A stretch of DNA of 64,000 nt from assembly GCF_900640115.1 (NCBI RefSeq), contig NZ_CAAAIW010000008.1, forward strand, positions 40,073-104,072, in the 5' to 3' direction. The translations under genes and the position numbers were made by a program. The stretch is from Legionella yabuuchiae. GTDB taxonomy: Bacteria > Pseudomonadota > Gammaproteobacteria > Legionellales > Legionellaceae. Of the stretch, positions 10,783-20,297 are shown one piece after another. Position 1 is the stretch's first letter. Each line of letters begins with the position of its first letter. The notes beneath the pieces are model-generated. The model was not told the DNA's origin. It did not search any database and saw only the letters and a program-made list of their open reading frames with translations.

Positions 10783-11310
10783 ATGAACGAATTAATCAAT
10801 AAAGCAAAACATATAAAATGTCTGATTTGTGATGTGGACGGAGTACTAACCGATGGGAGGCTATATATTGATAATCATGGTAATGAACTCAAAGCCTTTC
10901 ACGTTCAAGACGGAATGGGCTTGAAACTGCTCATGGCTGCTGGTATTCATGTGGCGGTCATAACCACCTCTCGCAATGCCGTGATTGATCATCGCATGGA
11001 ACAACTTGGGATCCAACATTATTTTAAAGGTCAAGTTGAAAAACAAAAATCATTTCAGGCACTTAAAGAAACATTATCCCTTAAAAATGAAGACTGTGCT
11101 TATATCGGCGATGATTTACCTGATTTATCGATTATTCAAAACGTTGGATTTGGAGTCGCTGTTGCGAATGCTGTTCGACAAGTTAAAGAATATGCAGCCT
11201 GGCATACGCAAGCTAACGGTGGACATGGAGCTGTTCGTGAGGTGTGCGACTTTATTTTAACCGCGCAAAATAAACACGAAGAAGCGCTGCAAGGATACTT
11301 TAACTCATGA
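10783..11310 (+). CDS. kdsC: KDO-8-phosphate phosphatase
   Basis: HAD-family phosphatase that dephosphorylates KDO-8-phosphate. 175 residues, with the catalytic motif LICDVDGVLTDG (D17 nucleophile, D19 acid/base) and the Lys/Asp motifs GQVEKQKSF and YIGDDLPDL. This is the short, cap-less C0 HAD type that forms tetramers. Starts at the base after the kdsD stop and overlaps lptC by four bases (ATGA). Confidence 0.95.
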   Translation: MNELINKAKHIKCLICDVDGVLTDGRLYIDNHGNELKAFHVQDGMGLKLLMAAGIHVAVITTSRNAVIDHRMEQLGIQHYFKGQVEKQKSFQALKETLSLKNEDCAYIGDDLPDLSIIQNVGFGVAVANAVRQVKEYAAWHTQANGGHGAVREVCDFILTAQNKHEEALQGYFNS

Positions 11311-11879
11311 ATGCTGGAAAGCAGGCCGTTTGGCTATTTGCCGTCCTCATCGGCCTAGCTTTTTCCAGCTGGTATTTTGCAAGTTCTGGGCCGGTCAAAA
11401 CACTGGATGAACAAACCTTATCCTCCACCATCGACACAATGGTTCATAACTTAACGCTAAGCCAGTACAATGAAGAGGGAAAATTGATAAATTTTCTTAA
11501 AACCCCTTTAATGCATCACATCCCTAAAAATAATAAACATTGGTTAAAAACCCCTTACATTATCGTAACCCAGGAAAATCAAAAACCATGGGAAATTAAA
11601 GCGTTAGAGGCGACCTCGTTATATGGCGGTGATAAAATTACTTTAACTAAACATGTTATTTTCCATCAAGCTCAAAGCGATAAAGCGCCCGAAAGCACCC
11701 TTAAAACGGAGGAGATTGTCTATTTCCCCAAGAAAAAAATTGCCATCACCAAAAAACACGTGACGTTTGAGCAACCTGGAAATATCGTTCAATCCGAAGG
11801 CATGAAAGCTTATCTTGCAGAAAAACGGGTTAAATTGTTAGGGAACGCCAGGGGTAAATATGAACCAAAACATGGGTAA
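11307..11879 (+). CDS. lptC: LPS export protein LptC
   Basis: 190 residues, one N-terminal transmembrane anchor (AVWLFAVLIGLAFSSWYFAS) and a periplasmic beta-jellyroll domain. LptC takes LPS from LptB2FG and passes it to LptA. Sequence conservation is low in this family, as usual, so the call also leans on position between kdsC and lptA. ATGA overlap with kdsC, 20-base overlap with lptA. Confidence 0.92.
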   Translation: MNAGKQAVWLFAVLIGLAFSSWYFASSGPVKTLDEQTLSSTIDTMVHNLTLSQYNEEGKLINFLKTPLMHHIPKNNKHWLKTPYIIVTQENQKPWEIKALEATSLYGGDKITLTKHVIFHQAQSDKAPESTLKTEEIVYFPKKKIAITKKHVTFEQPGNIVQSEGMKAYLAEKRVKLLGNARGKYEPKHG

Positions 11880-12381
11880 ATTCCAACGTTCCATTGGGGT
11901 GCTTTTACTGGGTCTAATAGTCCCTTCTCTAGCCGTTGCTTTACCAGAAGATCGCAAACAACCTTTGTATTTAAGAGCCAACAAAGCAGATATCAATCAA
12001 GCCAAGCACAAAGGAATCTATTCTGGAGATGTGGAGCTTGATCAAGGTAGCTCACATTTACGGGCGGCCTCTGCAATAACCGTAGGCGATGACAACAATA
12101 AATTAATTAAAGCAATTGCAAAAGGCGATGCGCATACCCAAGCTCACTTTTGGTGCGATGTTGCTGCGAATAAACCTGTTTTACATGCATATGCCGATAA
12201 AATATACTACTACCCGAACAAACACATCATTGAACTTGAAGGAAAGGCAACAGTATCGCAAGGCGACAATACCTTCCAGGCACCTAAAATTCTATATAAT
12301 ATTGAAAAGCAACATGTAATCACGCAACGTTCTGGCAATCAACGAACAAGCATTACGATTTATCCTGAGAAAACTCAATGA
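11860..12381 (+). CDS. lptA: LPS periplasmic bridge protein LptA
   Basis: 173 residues with a signal peptide (hydrophobic [15 protein letters not shown]) and an OstA-like beta-jellyroll: [22 protein letters not shown] and [24 protein letters not shown] contain the family's repeated blocks. LptA polymerises into the bridge that carries LPS across the periplasm. AGGGG precedes the ATG at 11860 inside lptC. Overlaps lptB by four bases. Confidence 0.93.
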   Translation: MNQNMGKFQRSIGVLLLGLIVPSLAVALPEDRKQPLYLRANKADINQAKHKGIYSGDVELDQGSSHLRAASAITVGDDNNKLIKAIAKGDAHTQAHFWCDVAANKPVLHAYADKIYYYPNKHIIELEGKATVSQGDNTFQAPKILYNIEKQHVITQRSGNQRTSITIYPEKTQ

Positions 12382-13103
12382 ATAACTTAGTCGCCCAAAA
12401 TTTAAAAAAGTCCTTTAAGAAAAGAACCGTTGTAAATGGGGTGAGCGTAACTATTTCCCGTGGTGAATGCGTGGGATTATTAGGACCAAATGGCGCTGGA
12501 AAAACAACCTGTTTCTATATGATAGTGGGTTTACAAAGCTGTGATGAAGGACATATTTTTTTAGATGAAAAAGACATTACCGAAACGGCTATGCACCAAC
12601 GTGCACGATTAGGTATTGGTTATTTACCCCAAGAGGCATCTATATTTCGCAAATTGACTGTATCAGAAAATATCATGTCCATTTTACAGCTCAGACGAGA
12701 GTTGAACGATAAACAACGAAAAGAAAAGCTTCAACAATTGATGCAGGAATTTCACATTAATCATCTGGCAAATAATTTAGGTATGAGTTTATCCGGTGGT
12801 GAACGAAGGCGTGTTGAAATTGCTCGTGCTTTAGCCATCGAACCTTCTTTTATCTTATTGGATGAGCCTTTTGCGGGCGTTGATCCAATTTCAGTGTTGG
12901 ATATTAAAAAAATCATTCAACATTTACGGGATAAAAATATTGGTATTTTAATTACCGATCACAATGTTCGAGAAACATTAGATATTTGCGAGCGTGCCTA
13001 TATCGTCTCTCAAGGAAGAATTCTGTGTGAAGGTTCTCCACAAAGCATTTTATCGAATCAGCAAGTCCGTGCGGTGTATTTGGGAGAGGAGTTTTCTTTA
13101 TAG
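12378..13103 (+). CDS. lptB: LPS export ABC transporter ATP-binding protein LptB
   Basis: 241-residue ATPase of LptB2FG. Walker [15 protein letters not shown] (about 34-47), signature [16 protein letters not shown], Walker [14 protein letters not shown], and H-loop [10 protein letters not shown] are intact. In Enterobacteria rpoN follows lptB; here trpG follows after 18 bases, so the trp genes may be read from the same transcript. Confidence 0.96.
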   Translation: MNNLVAQNLKKSFKKRTVVNGVSVTISRGECVGLLGPNGAGKTTCFYMIVGLQSCDEGHIFLDEKDITETAMHQRARLGIGYLPQEASIFRKLTVSENIMSILQLRRELNDKQRKEKLQQLMQEFHINHLANNLGMSLSGGERRRVEIARALAIEPSFILLDEPFAGVDPISVLDIKKIIQHLRDKNIGILITDHNVRETLDICERAYIVSQGRILCEGSPQSILSNQQVRAVYLGEEFSL

Positions 13104-13121
13104 CACTTTGTTGAGTCTATC

Positions 13122-13700
13122 ATGTTGCTGTTGATTGATAATTATGATTCGTTCACCTATAACCTTGTTCAGTACTTCCAATGTCTAGACCAAGAGGTTC
13201 TTGTTTTTCCGCATGATCAAATTACACTCGAGCGGATCGCCCAATTGTCTCCAGACTATCTTGTCATTTCGCCAGGACCCAACTCTCCTTCTGAAGCTGG
13301 AATTTCACTAGCAGTGATTCATCATTTTTACAAAACAATTCCCATACTAGGAATTTGCTTAGGCCATCAATGCTTAGGGCACGCATTTGGAGCACGCATT
13401 GTTCAAGCGCCTGAAATACTGCATGGAAAGACATCGCAAATACATCATCATAAACGAGGCTTGTTCCGTGATTTGCCGAATAATTTTCTTGCAACACGCT
13501 ATCATTCTTTAATCATTGAGACAAAGAGCCTTCCGAATTGCTTTTCTATCGATGCCTGGGCTAACGGGATAATTATGGCAATTTCTCATCGTCATTATCC
13601 TCTCTTTGGTCTACAATTTCATCCCGAAGCCATTCTTACTGAACATGGCTTACAACTCCTACAGCGATTTCTATATGATGAACATCAAACAAGTTTTTGA
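13122..13700 (+). CDS. trpG: anthranilate synthase glutaminase subunit
   Basis: 192-residue class I glutamine amidotransferase that feeds ammonia to TrpE. Catalytic Cys in ILGICLGHQCLG and the His-Glu pair in LQFHPEAILTEHG are present; the N-terminal LLIDNYDSFTYNLVQYF is diagnostic of TrpG/PabA. Followed by trpD with overlap, which favours TrpG, though in some bacteria one protein serves both anthranilate and p-aminobenzoate synthesis. No trpE in the window. Confidence 0.93.
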   Translation: MLLLIDNYDSFTYNLVQYFQCLDQEVLVFPHDQITLERIAQLSPDYLVISPGPNSPSEAGISLAVIHHFYKTIPILGICLGHQCLGHAFGARIVQAPEILHGKTSQIHHHKRGLFRDLPNNFLATRYHSLIIETKSLPNCFSIDAWANGIIMAISHRHYPLFGLQFHPEAILTEHGLQLLQRFLYDEHQTSF

Positions 13701-14700
13701 ACAAATTATAAGTGGGGAAGATTTAAATAGCCTGCAAATGCAAGATGTAATTAAGCAATGCATGAGGGGTGAACTAAGCGACCCTCAACTGGCTGCTTTT
13801 CTGGCTTTAATGCGAATGAAGGGCGAAACCGTGGATGAGCTGACCTCCGCCGCTCTAGTGATGAAAGAGTTTGCTCATACTCTGAATTTAGGAAATGATT
13901 TAGTTGATATTGTTGGAACGGGTGGAGATGGACGAAATACGTTTAACATTTCCACCATTAGCAGTTTTGTTGCCTGTGCGGCAGGAGCTAAAGTAGCCAA
14001 GCATGGAAACCGTTCCGTCTCAAGTCAAAGCGGAAGTGCTGATCTTCTTACCCAAGCCGGGTTTGCTATCGAGTTATCGGATGAAGCCATCATACAATGC
14101 TTCAACCAATGCGGAATCGTCTTTCTATTTGGGCCTCGTTTTCATCAAGCGCTAAAGCACGCACGTGATGCACGACAAGCGTTGAAGATTAGAACGTTAT
14201 TTAATTTACTAGGTCCCTTATTAAATCCTGCTGAAGTCAAAAAACAGGTTGTAGGAGTTTATGCAACATCCTGGCTAAAACCCGTGGCAACCGTACTCGC
14301 GAATCTAGGTAGTGTCCACTCCTTAGTGATCCATTCTCGCGATGGCTTAGATGAAATCAGCATCGTTGACGTTACTGATGTTATTGAATATCAAGATGGC
14401 GAGTTTAAAGGGTGGACTATCGATCCTAAACAATATCATATGAGTTATTCTAACCTCGATGCCATTCTTGTTAAGAGTCCTGCTGAAAGCCTCATAATCG
14501 CAGAAGAAGTATTTTCCGGTAAAAAAGGCCCTGCACGTGATATTATTCTCCTTAATTCTGCAGCAGTCCTTTACTGCGCCAGCTTGTGTAAAGACCTTAA
14601 AGAAGGGATAGAACTCGCCGAACACGCCATTGACAGCGGTAAGGCAAATGCATGTTTTAACGCACTCAAAAAACTCACGCGAAGGAGTCTGAATGACTAG
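13678..14700 (+). CDS. trpD: anthranilate phosphoribosyltransferase
   Basis: Adds phosphoribosyl to anthranilate from PRPP. 340 residues; PRPP-binding loop [17 protein letters not shown] and [17 protein letters not shown] are intact. The open frame extends upstream to 13606, but the family starts at [10 protein letters not shown]; two adjacent ATGs (13675, 13678) occur and I use the second. Starts 23 bases inside trpG with no good ribosome site, so translational coupling is likely. Confidence 0.94.
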   Translation: MNIKQVFEQIISGEDLNSLQMQDVIKQCMRGELSDPQLAAFLALMRMKGETVDELTSAALVMKEFAHTLNLGNDLVDIVGTGGDGRNTFNISTISSFVACAAGAKVAKHGNRSVSSQSGSADLLTQAGFAIELSDEAIIQCFNQCGIVFLFGPRFHQALKHARDARQALKIRTLFNLLGPLLNPAEVKKQVVGVYATSWLKPVATVLANLGSVHSLVIHSRDGLDEISIVDVTDVIEYQDGEFKGWTIDPKQYHMSYSNLDAILVKSPAESLIIAEEVFSGKKGPARDIILLNSAAVLYCASLCKDLKEGIELAEHAIDSGKANACFNALKKLTRRSLND

Positions 14701-15466
14701 TATTCTTGCCCAAATTGCCGAACATAAGAAACAAGAAGTATTGTTATCCCAAAAAAAATGTCCGCTTTCAGATCTCATGAATCAAGACCGCAAAGAGACT
14801 CGTGATTTTACACGCGCATTACAAAAGAAAAATCCAGCGATTATTGCTGAGATCAAGAAAGCCTCTCCAAGCAAAGGCATTATACGAGAAATATTTAATG
14901 TCCCAGAGATTGCCAAGACTTACGAAGCAAACGGCGCAAGCTGCTTATCTGTTTTAACCGATATTCATTTTTTTCAGGGACACCCAGATTATATTCAACT
15001 GACAAAATCCCACAGTAGTTTACCTATACTAAGAAAAGATTTTATTGTGGATGATTATCAGATTCATGAAAGCCTGATCTTAGGAGCTGATTGTATTTTA
15101 TTAATCGTTGCCCTCTTAGACGACTTTCAGCTTATGGACTACTGCCAATTAGCTCAAGAGCTCAACCTCTCGGTGCTAGTAGAAAGCCATACCCGAGAAG
15201 AACTAGAGCGCGCCTTGAACCTACCTACTTCGTTGATGGGGATTAATAATCGTAGCTTACACAGTTTTGAAACCAATCTAAATCAAAGCATTCAACTTCG
15301 CTCTTATGTGCCCGAAGATAAGATTTTGATCAGCGAAAGTGGGATTCGCTCCCATCAAGACGTCGTTCATTTGCAGACCCATGGGATTACAACGTTTTTA
15401 GTTGGCGAACAATTAATGCAAGCCGATGATATTGGCGCAGCCTTGCGAACGTTAATTTATGGGTAG
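14693..15466 (+). CDS. trpC: indole-3-glycerol phosphate synthase
   Basis: 257-residue TIM barrel that closes the indole ring from Cd[28 protein letters not shown], the VESHTREE and [10 protein letters not shown] blocks, and ISESGI are the family's active-site loops. A stand-alone TrpC, not fused to TrpF, which is encoded at 56339-56965. Overlaps trpD by eight bases with AAGGAG before the ATG. Last gene of the trpGDC block. Confidence 0.95.
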   Translation: MTSILAQIAEHKKQEVLLSQKKCPLSDLMNQDRKETRDFTRALQKKNPAIIAEIKKASPSKGIIREIFNVPEIAKTYEANGASCLSVLTDIHFFQGHPDYIQLTKSHSSLPILRKDFIVDDYQIHESLILGADCILLIVALLDDFQLMDYCQLAQELNLSVLVESHTREELERALNLPTSLMGINNRSLHSFETNLNQSIQLRSYVPEDKILISESGIRSHQDVVHLQTHGITTFLVGEQLMQADDIGAALRTLIYG

Positions 15467-15572
15467 AACAATAAAAGGAGCGCAGACGCTTAGAATTACT
15501 AGGTGCACACCTCAAGATTTGATCATCTATGCTAAATTAAAGATAATGGCATCTTTTTAAGAATTTATCTTT

Positions 15573-16502
15573 ATGGCAAAAAAATTAACACTCACATTGC
15601 TTAAAAAAATTGTGGCACTAGCGGAAATAAATCAAGACGGTGATGTGGCCAACTATATTCCTGAGCTTGCTAACGTGAATAAAGACACCACAGCCATCGC
15701 CGTGTACCCGCTTGGTGGCGAACCGCTGCATTTTAGCAATACACCGATCGTGCCCGTGACGCTGCAAAGTACCGCAAAACTTATCCCTCTAATTGGATTG
15801 CTCGAGGATTGTGGCGCTGAGCAAGTGTTTGAATGGGTTAAAGTCGAACCCTCTGGGGATGATTTTGCATCCATTACTCGCCTTGAGCAATTTGGCCCTA
15901 AACCGTCAAATCCAATGCTAAATGCAGGTGCTATTTGCTTGTGCTCACATATTCCTGGGGAAGGCGAACAACAATTTGCATGGCTTGAAGGTTGGACTGA
16001 GAAACTTTTTAACCGACATTTAAGAATTAACCCTTTGGTGTTTGCTTCTGAAAAACGAACCGGGGACCGAAATCGTGCCCTTGCTCACCTGCTCAATAGT
16101 CGAGGAAATCTAGGAAGTCGCGTCAAAGCAACCTTGGATTTATATTTTTCTTTATGTTCTTATGAAGCCACCCTTGAAGAAATGCTTTATCTACCCGCCA
16201 TACTAGCCAATCAGGGTAAGGATCCTAAAACTGGAAAGAAAATTCTGTCCCCCGAAACTTGCAAGATCACGTTAGCAATCATGGCTACCTGCGGACTGTA
16301 TGATGAAACTGGAAGACATATGGTGCAAACTGGGATGCCCGCCAAAAGTGGTGTATCGGGTTACACCGTGGCCGTAGTTCCTGGCAAAGCAGGAATTTGT
16401 GTGTTGAGTCCGAGGGTCAATAACAAAGGCAATAGTGTACGAGGGGAAATCATGCTCGAACAGCTTTCAAGCCACATGAATTGGCATTTCGCCACCCTAT
16501 AA
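15573..16502 (+). CDS. glsA: glutaminase
   Basis: Hydrolyses glutamine to glutamate and ammonia. 309 residues, the usual length for bacterial serine-dependent beta-lactamase-like glutaminases. The catalytic SxxK is S66-T-A-K69 (LQSTAKLI), with NAGAI and the third active-site motif AKSGVSG present. Stands alone on the plus strand between trpC and the minus-strand CBS operon. Confidence 0.93.
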   Translation: MAKKLTLTLLKKIVALAEINQDGDVANYIPELANVNKDTTAIAVYPLGGEPLHFSNTPIVPVTLQSTAKLIPLIGLLEDCGAEQVFEWVKVEPSGDDFASITRLEQFGPKPSNPMLNAGAICLCSHIPGEGEQQFAWLEGWTEKLFNRHLRINPLVFASEKRTGDRNRALAHLLNSRGNLGSRVKATLDLYFSLCSYEATLEEMLYLPAILANQGKDPKTGKKILSPETCKITLAIMATCGLYDETGRHMVQTGMPAKSGVSGYTVAVVPGKAGICVLSPRVNNKGNSVRGEIMLEQLSSHMNWHFATL

Positions 16503-16521
16503 TTAAAAAATTTCCTAAAGT

Positions 16522-16710
16522 TTAATCTACGGAAGGATCTTCTGGAATCTTGACGGGCCTTGGCTCTGGCTTATCGATTGGCTCAGGTTCAGGAGTATTC
16601 GGGGGCAGAGGTTCAACTGGATCTGGCAAAGGAGGGGATTCCATAGGAGGGGGTTCCGGTATTTCATCCGGCATATCAGGTGTTTGGGTGTAAATCATCA
16701 TGCTCTCCAT
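16522..16710 (-). CDS. small proline-rich protein
   Basis: 62 residues, of which about a third are Pro, with alternating acidic residues (PEPEPIDKPEPRP). No signal peptide or membrane segment. AGGA lies eight bases before the ATG at 16710, which supports translation; a second possible site serves ATGs at 16701/16698. It lies 10 bases after the CBS-domain gene and is probably cotranscribed. Function unknown; low-complexity, so similarity searches would be weak. Confidence 0.55.
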   Translation of the reverse strand: MESMMIYTQTPDMPDEIPEPPPMESPPLPDPVEPLPPNTPEPEPIDKPEPRPVKIPEDPSVD

Positions 16711-16720
16711 GCAATAGTTC

Positions 16721-17155
16721 CTAATAAGTATGAATATAATTTTTTAAATGCTCAATCGTTTTGGCTCTGTCTTCCAGAACGTTAAGCAAAATATCCCCAA
16801 TAGAAACGATGGCTATAATGTCTTCACCTTCCTCAACCAGAATATGACGACGCTTGGTTAACGTCATGGCTGCCATTGCATTTTCAATAGTATCTGTGAC
16901 GTTTAGAAAGGTAACATCAGCACACATAACATCGGAAATTTTGGTCGTTTCTGGTGGTAAATCCTTGTACACTACGGAGCGTATAATATCACGCTCGCTT
17001 AAAACCCCATAAAATTCATCTTCATTGGCCACCACTAAAGCGCCAATGTTTTCATGAACCATCATTTCAACGCCTTGCTTTACAACAACATCAGGATAAA
17101 CTTTTACAATCGGTCGTCGTGGCTGAGGTAATATTGATCGTAAAATATGAGCCAT
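16721..17155 (-). CDS. two-CBS-domain protein
   Basis: 144 residues forming a CBS pair (about 20-70 and 82-140): GALVVANEDEFYGVLSERDII and RRHILVEEGEDIIAIVSIGDIL are the two classic CBS strands. Stand-alone CBS pairs bind adenine nucleotides and regulate partners not identifiable here. Good ribosome site (AAGGAG) before the ATG. First of a two-gene run with the proline-rich gene. Confidence 0.88.
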   Translation of the reverse strand: MAHILRSILPQPRRPIVKVYPDVVVKQGVEMMVHENIGALVVANEDEFYGVLSERDIIRSVVYKDLPPETTKISDVMCADVTFLNVTDTIENAMAAMTLTKRRHILVEEGEDIIAIVSIGDILLNVLEDRAKTIEHLKNYIHTY

Positions 17156-17247
17156 TGTCTACTCCTTAATCGTTCAATGATTTAAATTTAATCATTGTAT
17201 TGATTAATTCTAGCACATGGTCGACGATCAGGGGGCGGGGATTGAGG

Positions 17248-17277
17248 ATAAGGAATCCGTTTAAACGGATTCCTTAT
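17248..17277 (+). terminator. perfect 30-bp palindrome followed by T-run
   Basis: ATAAGGAATCCGTTT followed by its exact reverse complement, then six T on the plus strand. It lies 13 bases past the stop of the minus-strand lipoprotein gene at 17291. The T-run reads out on the plus strand, where no gene ends nearby; on the minus strand the stem is the same but the trailing bases are not T-rich. Likely terminates the lipoprotein transcript, possibly in both directions. Confidence 0.6.
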
Positions 17278-17290
17278 TTTTTACATTGAC

Positions 17291-17740
17291 TCAGCTAACC
17301 ACTCTCCAGGAGCCATCGGCTTGACGACATGCTTTACCATAAATTTGCTGGGTTTTACCACCGATTAACGCGTTAGTTACGTACTCACGGCATGGCTGTT
17401 CATTGGTATAATAGGTTCTAGTAGGTTTAACCGTAAATTGATTTCCAGTATCTGGGTTTTTCCAGGATATTGCTTTGCCGGTTGGGGCAGTTTCTAATGC
17501 GCGTTGCATTTCCATACGATCTTGGCGATCCATGTATTGCCCTATTTTACCGCCTAAAAATGCTCCCAACAGTGCGCCACCAGCAGCTGCGGCTACCTTG
17601 CCTGAGCCGCCACCAAACTGGCTGCCCAAAAGACCACCAACAACCCCTCCAGTGACGGTACCAACCCCTTCATTAGTCACTTGAGCGCAACCAGCTAAAA
17701 ATACAGATAAAGACAATGATGCAACCACTAACTTTTTCAT
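17291..17740 (-). CDS. glycine-zipper lipoprotein, RT0821/Lpp0805 family
   Basis: 149 residues. Lipoprotein signal with lipobox LAGC (Cys about residue 18), then a glycine-zipper 2TM segment (GTVTGGVVGGLLGSQFGG, AAAAGGALLGAFLGGKIG) and a C-terminal domain with two Cys (PCREYV, KACRQADGSW), matching the RT0821/Lpp0805 surface protein family. Probably anchored in the outer membrane. The open frame extends to 17839, but the signal peptide begins at the ATG at 17740. Confidence 0.88.
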   Translation of the reverse strand: MKKLVVASLSLSVFLAGCAQVTNEGVGTVTGGVVGGLLGSQFGGGSGKVAAAAGGALLGAFLGGKIGQYMDRQDRMEMQRALETAPTGKAISWKNPDTGNQFTVKPTRTYYTNEQPCREYVTNALIGGKTQQIYGKACRQADGSWRVVS

Positions 17741-17828
17741 TCTGACACCTGTGTAAATGTTTGTAAAAACGATAGGCATTCTAGCATCAAGGATAGAATT
17801 TATCCATAATATAAAGAGATATTTGGTA

Positions 17829-17868
17829 GTACATGACAAAAAAACCTGTCATGCCCGCTTAGGCGGGC
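17829..17868. repeat. truncated short palindrome fused to GCCCGCTTAGGCGGGC palindrome
   Basis: GTACATGACA, a seven-to-eight-base A/C loop and TGTCATG form a truncated member of the short palindrome family. It is followed at once by GCCCGCTTAGGCGGGC (17853-17868), a perfect 16-base palindrome. No flanking direct repeat is visible here. Confidence 0.55.
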
Positions 17869-17899
17869 AACCATTTCTGATTGGGCACTGATGTAAATT

Positions 17900-18023
17900 A
17901 AGATAACTCGCTGACATACAATAAAAATCATATAATCTCGATCGCTAACAGCGAGGTTATATCGAGTGTATCAGCGAGTTGAAGGATAGCATAAAAGCCG
18001 CATTTTGAAGTTGATTGGGTATA
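17900..18023. repeat. imperfect palindrome and half long-repeat arm
   Basis: AACTCGCTGACATAC (about 17900-17914) pairs imperfectly with GTGTATCAGCGAGTT (about 17966-17980), with an inner TCGCTAACAGCGA hairpin. Next to it, 17998-18023 is an inverted arm of the long repeat (CGCATTTTGAAG..GGGTATA). Both lie just beyond the 3' end of the diguanylate cyclase gene. Confidence 0.5.
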
Positions 18024-18033
18024 TTGGACGAGG

Positions 18034-19056
18034 CTAGCAGAATTTAAAATCATTCCGGGTATTATGCTTAATTTGATACAGTGCTTGATCTGATTTTTTC
18101 ATTAACTCCCGCAAGCATTGTCCATCTCTAGGGTAAACACTGATCCCGATACTAGCCGTAATTTCAAAAGAAACCCCATCAATTTTAATCGGTTTTGAAA
18201 TCATGGTTTGAAGTGATTTTGCGATTCCGGCGATTTCATTCTCATCCTTTAAATTAGTAACGACGATGACAAATTCATCCCCTCCTATTCTTGCAATAAT
18301 ATCTGAAGGTCGAAATTTGTTTTTCAATCGCTTGCTAATAATTTTTAAGATTTTATCTCCAATCATGTGACCTTGATTGTCATTCACGCGCTTAAAATAA
18401 TCCAAATCGAAAAAATAAACCCCCATACATAAATGATCTGGTAATTTCTTTTTTAGCTTTTTAAACGCGGTTGCTAAGGATTTACGATTTAGCAAGCCTG
18501 TTAAAGGGTCTTCATCTGCCATTTTTTTAAGCTTTGCTTCTGCTTTTTTTTGCTCATCAATATTTTGAACTTGAGTAATAAAATATAAGGGCAGCTTGGA
18601 TGGTTTATCGCGAGCGAGTGCAACACTCAGTAAAATCCAAATTACCTTCCCATCTTTTCGGATGTAGCGCTTTTCTGTTTGATAAATTGAGATTTCCCCA
18701 GAAAGCATTTTTTGTTGATGGATTAAATCCTTTTCTAAATCTTCAGGATAAGTTATTTTTTGGAAGTTAAGCTTCAATAACTCTTCTTCAGAGTATTTGA
18801 GTAAGCGACATAAAGAATTATTGACTTTAAGCCATTGACCATCAGGAGCGACCAAACCCATTCCAATTGGAGCATACTTAAACGCTAATTCAAATCGTTG
18901 TTCACTTTCATACAAGGCCAAATTTAGTTGCGCTAAAAGACTTTGTTGATGAGCCAATTCTTTTGCCACATGAAGTAATTTCTTATTGGTTTTTACTAAA
19001 TTTTCATTTTTTTTGGACGCGCTTTGCTCCCCAATTTCATTGGATTTTTTTTTCAC
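18034..19056 (-). CDS. PAS-GGDEF diguanylate cyclase
   Basis: 340 residues: N-terminal coiled coil (about 15-50), PAS domain (about 52-165; FKYAPIGMGLVAPDGQWLKVN) with the PAC end, and a GGDEF domain (about 180-335). The active-site motif is intact: GGDEF at 258-262. Five residues upstream stands R249-P-S-D252, the RxxD inhibitory I-site, so it should make cyclic di-GMP with product feedback. No transmembrane segments, so cytoplasmic. Start is GTG at 19056 with GGGGGA at good spacing. Confidence 0.9.
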   Translation of the reverse strand: MKKKSNEIGEQSASKKNENLVKTNKKLLHVAKELAHQQSLLAQLNLALYESEQRFELAFKYAPIGMGLVAPDGQWLKVNNSLCRLLKYSEEELLKLNFQKITYPEDLEKDLIHQQKMLSGEISIYQTEKRYIRKDGKVIWILLSVALARDKPSKLPLYFITQVQNIDEQKKAEAKLKKMADEDPLTGLLNRKSLATAFKKLKKKLPDHLCMGVYFFDLDYFKRVNDNQGHMIGDKILKIISKRLKNKFRPSDIIARIGGDEFVIVVTNLKDENEIAGIAKSLQTMISKPIKIDGVSFEITASIGISVYPRDGQCLRELMKKSDQALYQIKHNTRNDFKFC

Positions 19057-19225
19057 ATCAATATCCCCCGATATTAGTAGTAATTGAAAATCCAGGGCCA
19101 GAAAGAGATTTTAAAAAGTTATTGAAGGAAATATAGTTATAAATTTCTTTCTTAATATAATTATAGGATCAATGCTAAGCATAGACCATTTTCTAGAGCG
19201 TAAAGATATAGAAAAAAATTGAACA

Positions 19226-20296
19226 TTATGATCGAACGCGAGGCGCTACTTTACAGAGTAATTCATAAGCGATGGTATCTGCTTTTTTGGCAACGGTTTC
19301 AACAGGTATATGACTACCCCATAATTCGACCCGATCAGCGACCTTAACATGAGGACAAGAGGTCAAATCAATCGTTAGCATATCCATCGAAACACGCCCT
19401 ACTACAGGAACAATGCAACCGTTAATCCAAACCTGACCATTTTTGATGTGTCTTGGATACCCATCTCCATAGCCGGCAGGAACAACGCCAATAATAGACG
19501 GTTGTTCGCTTTGCCAGGAAGCGCCATATCCAACGGGAGAAAATGGTGGGTAATAATGAATAGCGCTAATTGCTGAACTAAAATGCATAACTGGTAACAG
19601 CCCTATATCCAAACCTGTTTTATCAACAAACGGCGATACGCCATAGAGCATAATTCCAGGTCTCACGGCATCAGCATGACTTTCTGGCAACGATAAAATA
19701 GCAGCAGAATTGGCAAAACTACGAATATAATGGGCTTTAGGAAGTTGAAGATGATTAAATCGTTTTATCTGTGTAAAGTTTGTTGGATTGTCAACCTCAT
19801 CGGCGCAGGCAAAATGCGACATTAATCCTATATCAGGATGAACCCAGGAACACGTGCGCAACGACTGTATAATGCCGTTGACTTCATTCGGCTCAAACCC
19901 TAAACGATGCATGCCAGTATCCACTTTGACCCAAACCTTCAGCGGAGCAGTTAAAGAACTATTCATCAGCCATTCCAGTTGATGGCGTTGATGAATCACA
20001 ATTTGAATGTTGCTTAATAACGCAGGCTGTAATTCATCGGGGCTAAAAATACCTTGAAAAAGAATACAATCTTTACGACTTCCTAATGCTCGAATGGCTA
20101 ATGCTTCTTCTAAGGATGCGACGCCAAAAGCATCAACACCCGATTCAAGCGTAGGAATCACAGAGGCAATACCACATCCATAGGCGTTCGCCTTAACCAT
20201 AGCAATGATCTTGGAATGGGGAGCATGAGCTTTAACTTGCCCAAGATTATGAATCAAGGCTGTTTGGTCAATTTGGATTCGAGTGGGCCTCGTCAC
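19226..20296 (-). CDS. alr: alanine racemase
   Basis: PLP enzyme interconverting L- and D-alanine for peptidoglycan. 356 residues. The PLP-binding Lys is K35 in MVKANAYGCG; the second catalytic residue Tyr sits in SPVGYGASW. GTG start one base after the dnaB stop, so it is read with dnaB. dnaB-alr is a common gammaproteobacterial order. Confidence 0.95.
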   Translation of the reverse strand: MTRPTRIQIDQTALIHNLGQVKAHAPHSKIIAMVKANAYGCGIASVIPTLESGVDAFGVASLEEALAIRALGSRKDCILFQGIFSPDELQPALLSNIQIVIHQRHQLEWLMNSSLTAPLKVWVKVDTGMHRLGFEPNEVNGIIQSLRTCSWVHPDIGLMSHFACADEVDNPTNFTQIKRFNHLQLPKAHYIRSFANSAAILSLPESHADAVRPGIMLYGVSPFVDKTGLDIGLLPVMHFSSAISAIHYYPPFSPVGYGASWQSEQPSIIGVVPAGYGDGYPRHIKNGQVWINGCIVPVVGRVSMDMLTIDLTSCPHVKVADRVELWGSHIPVETVAKKADTIAYELLCKVAPRVRS

Positions 20297-20297
20297 G

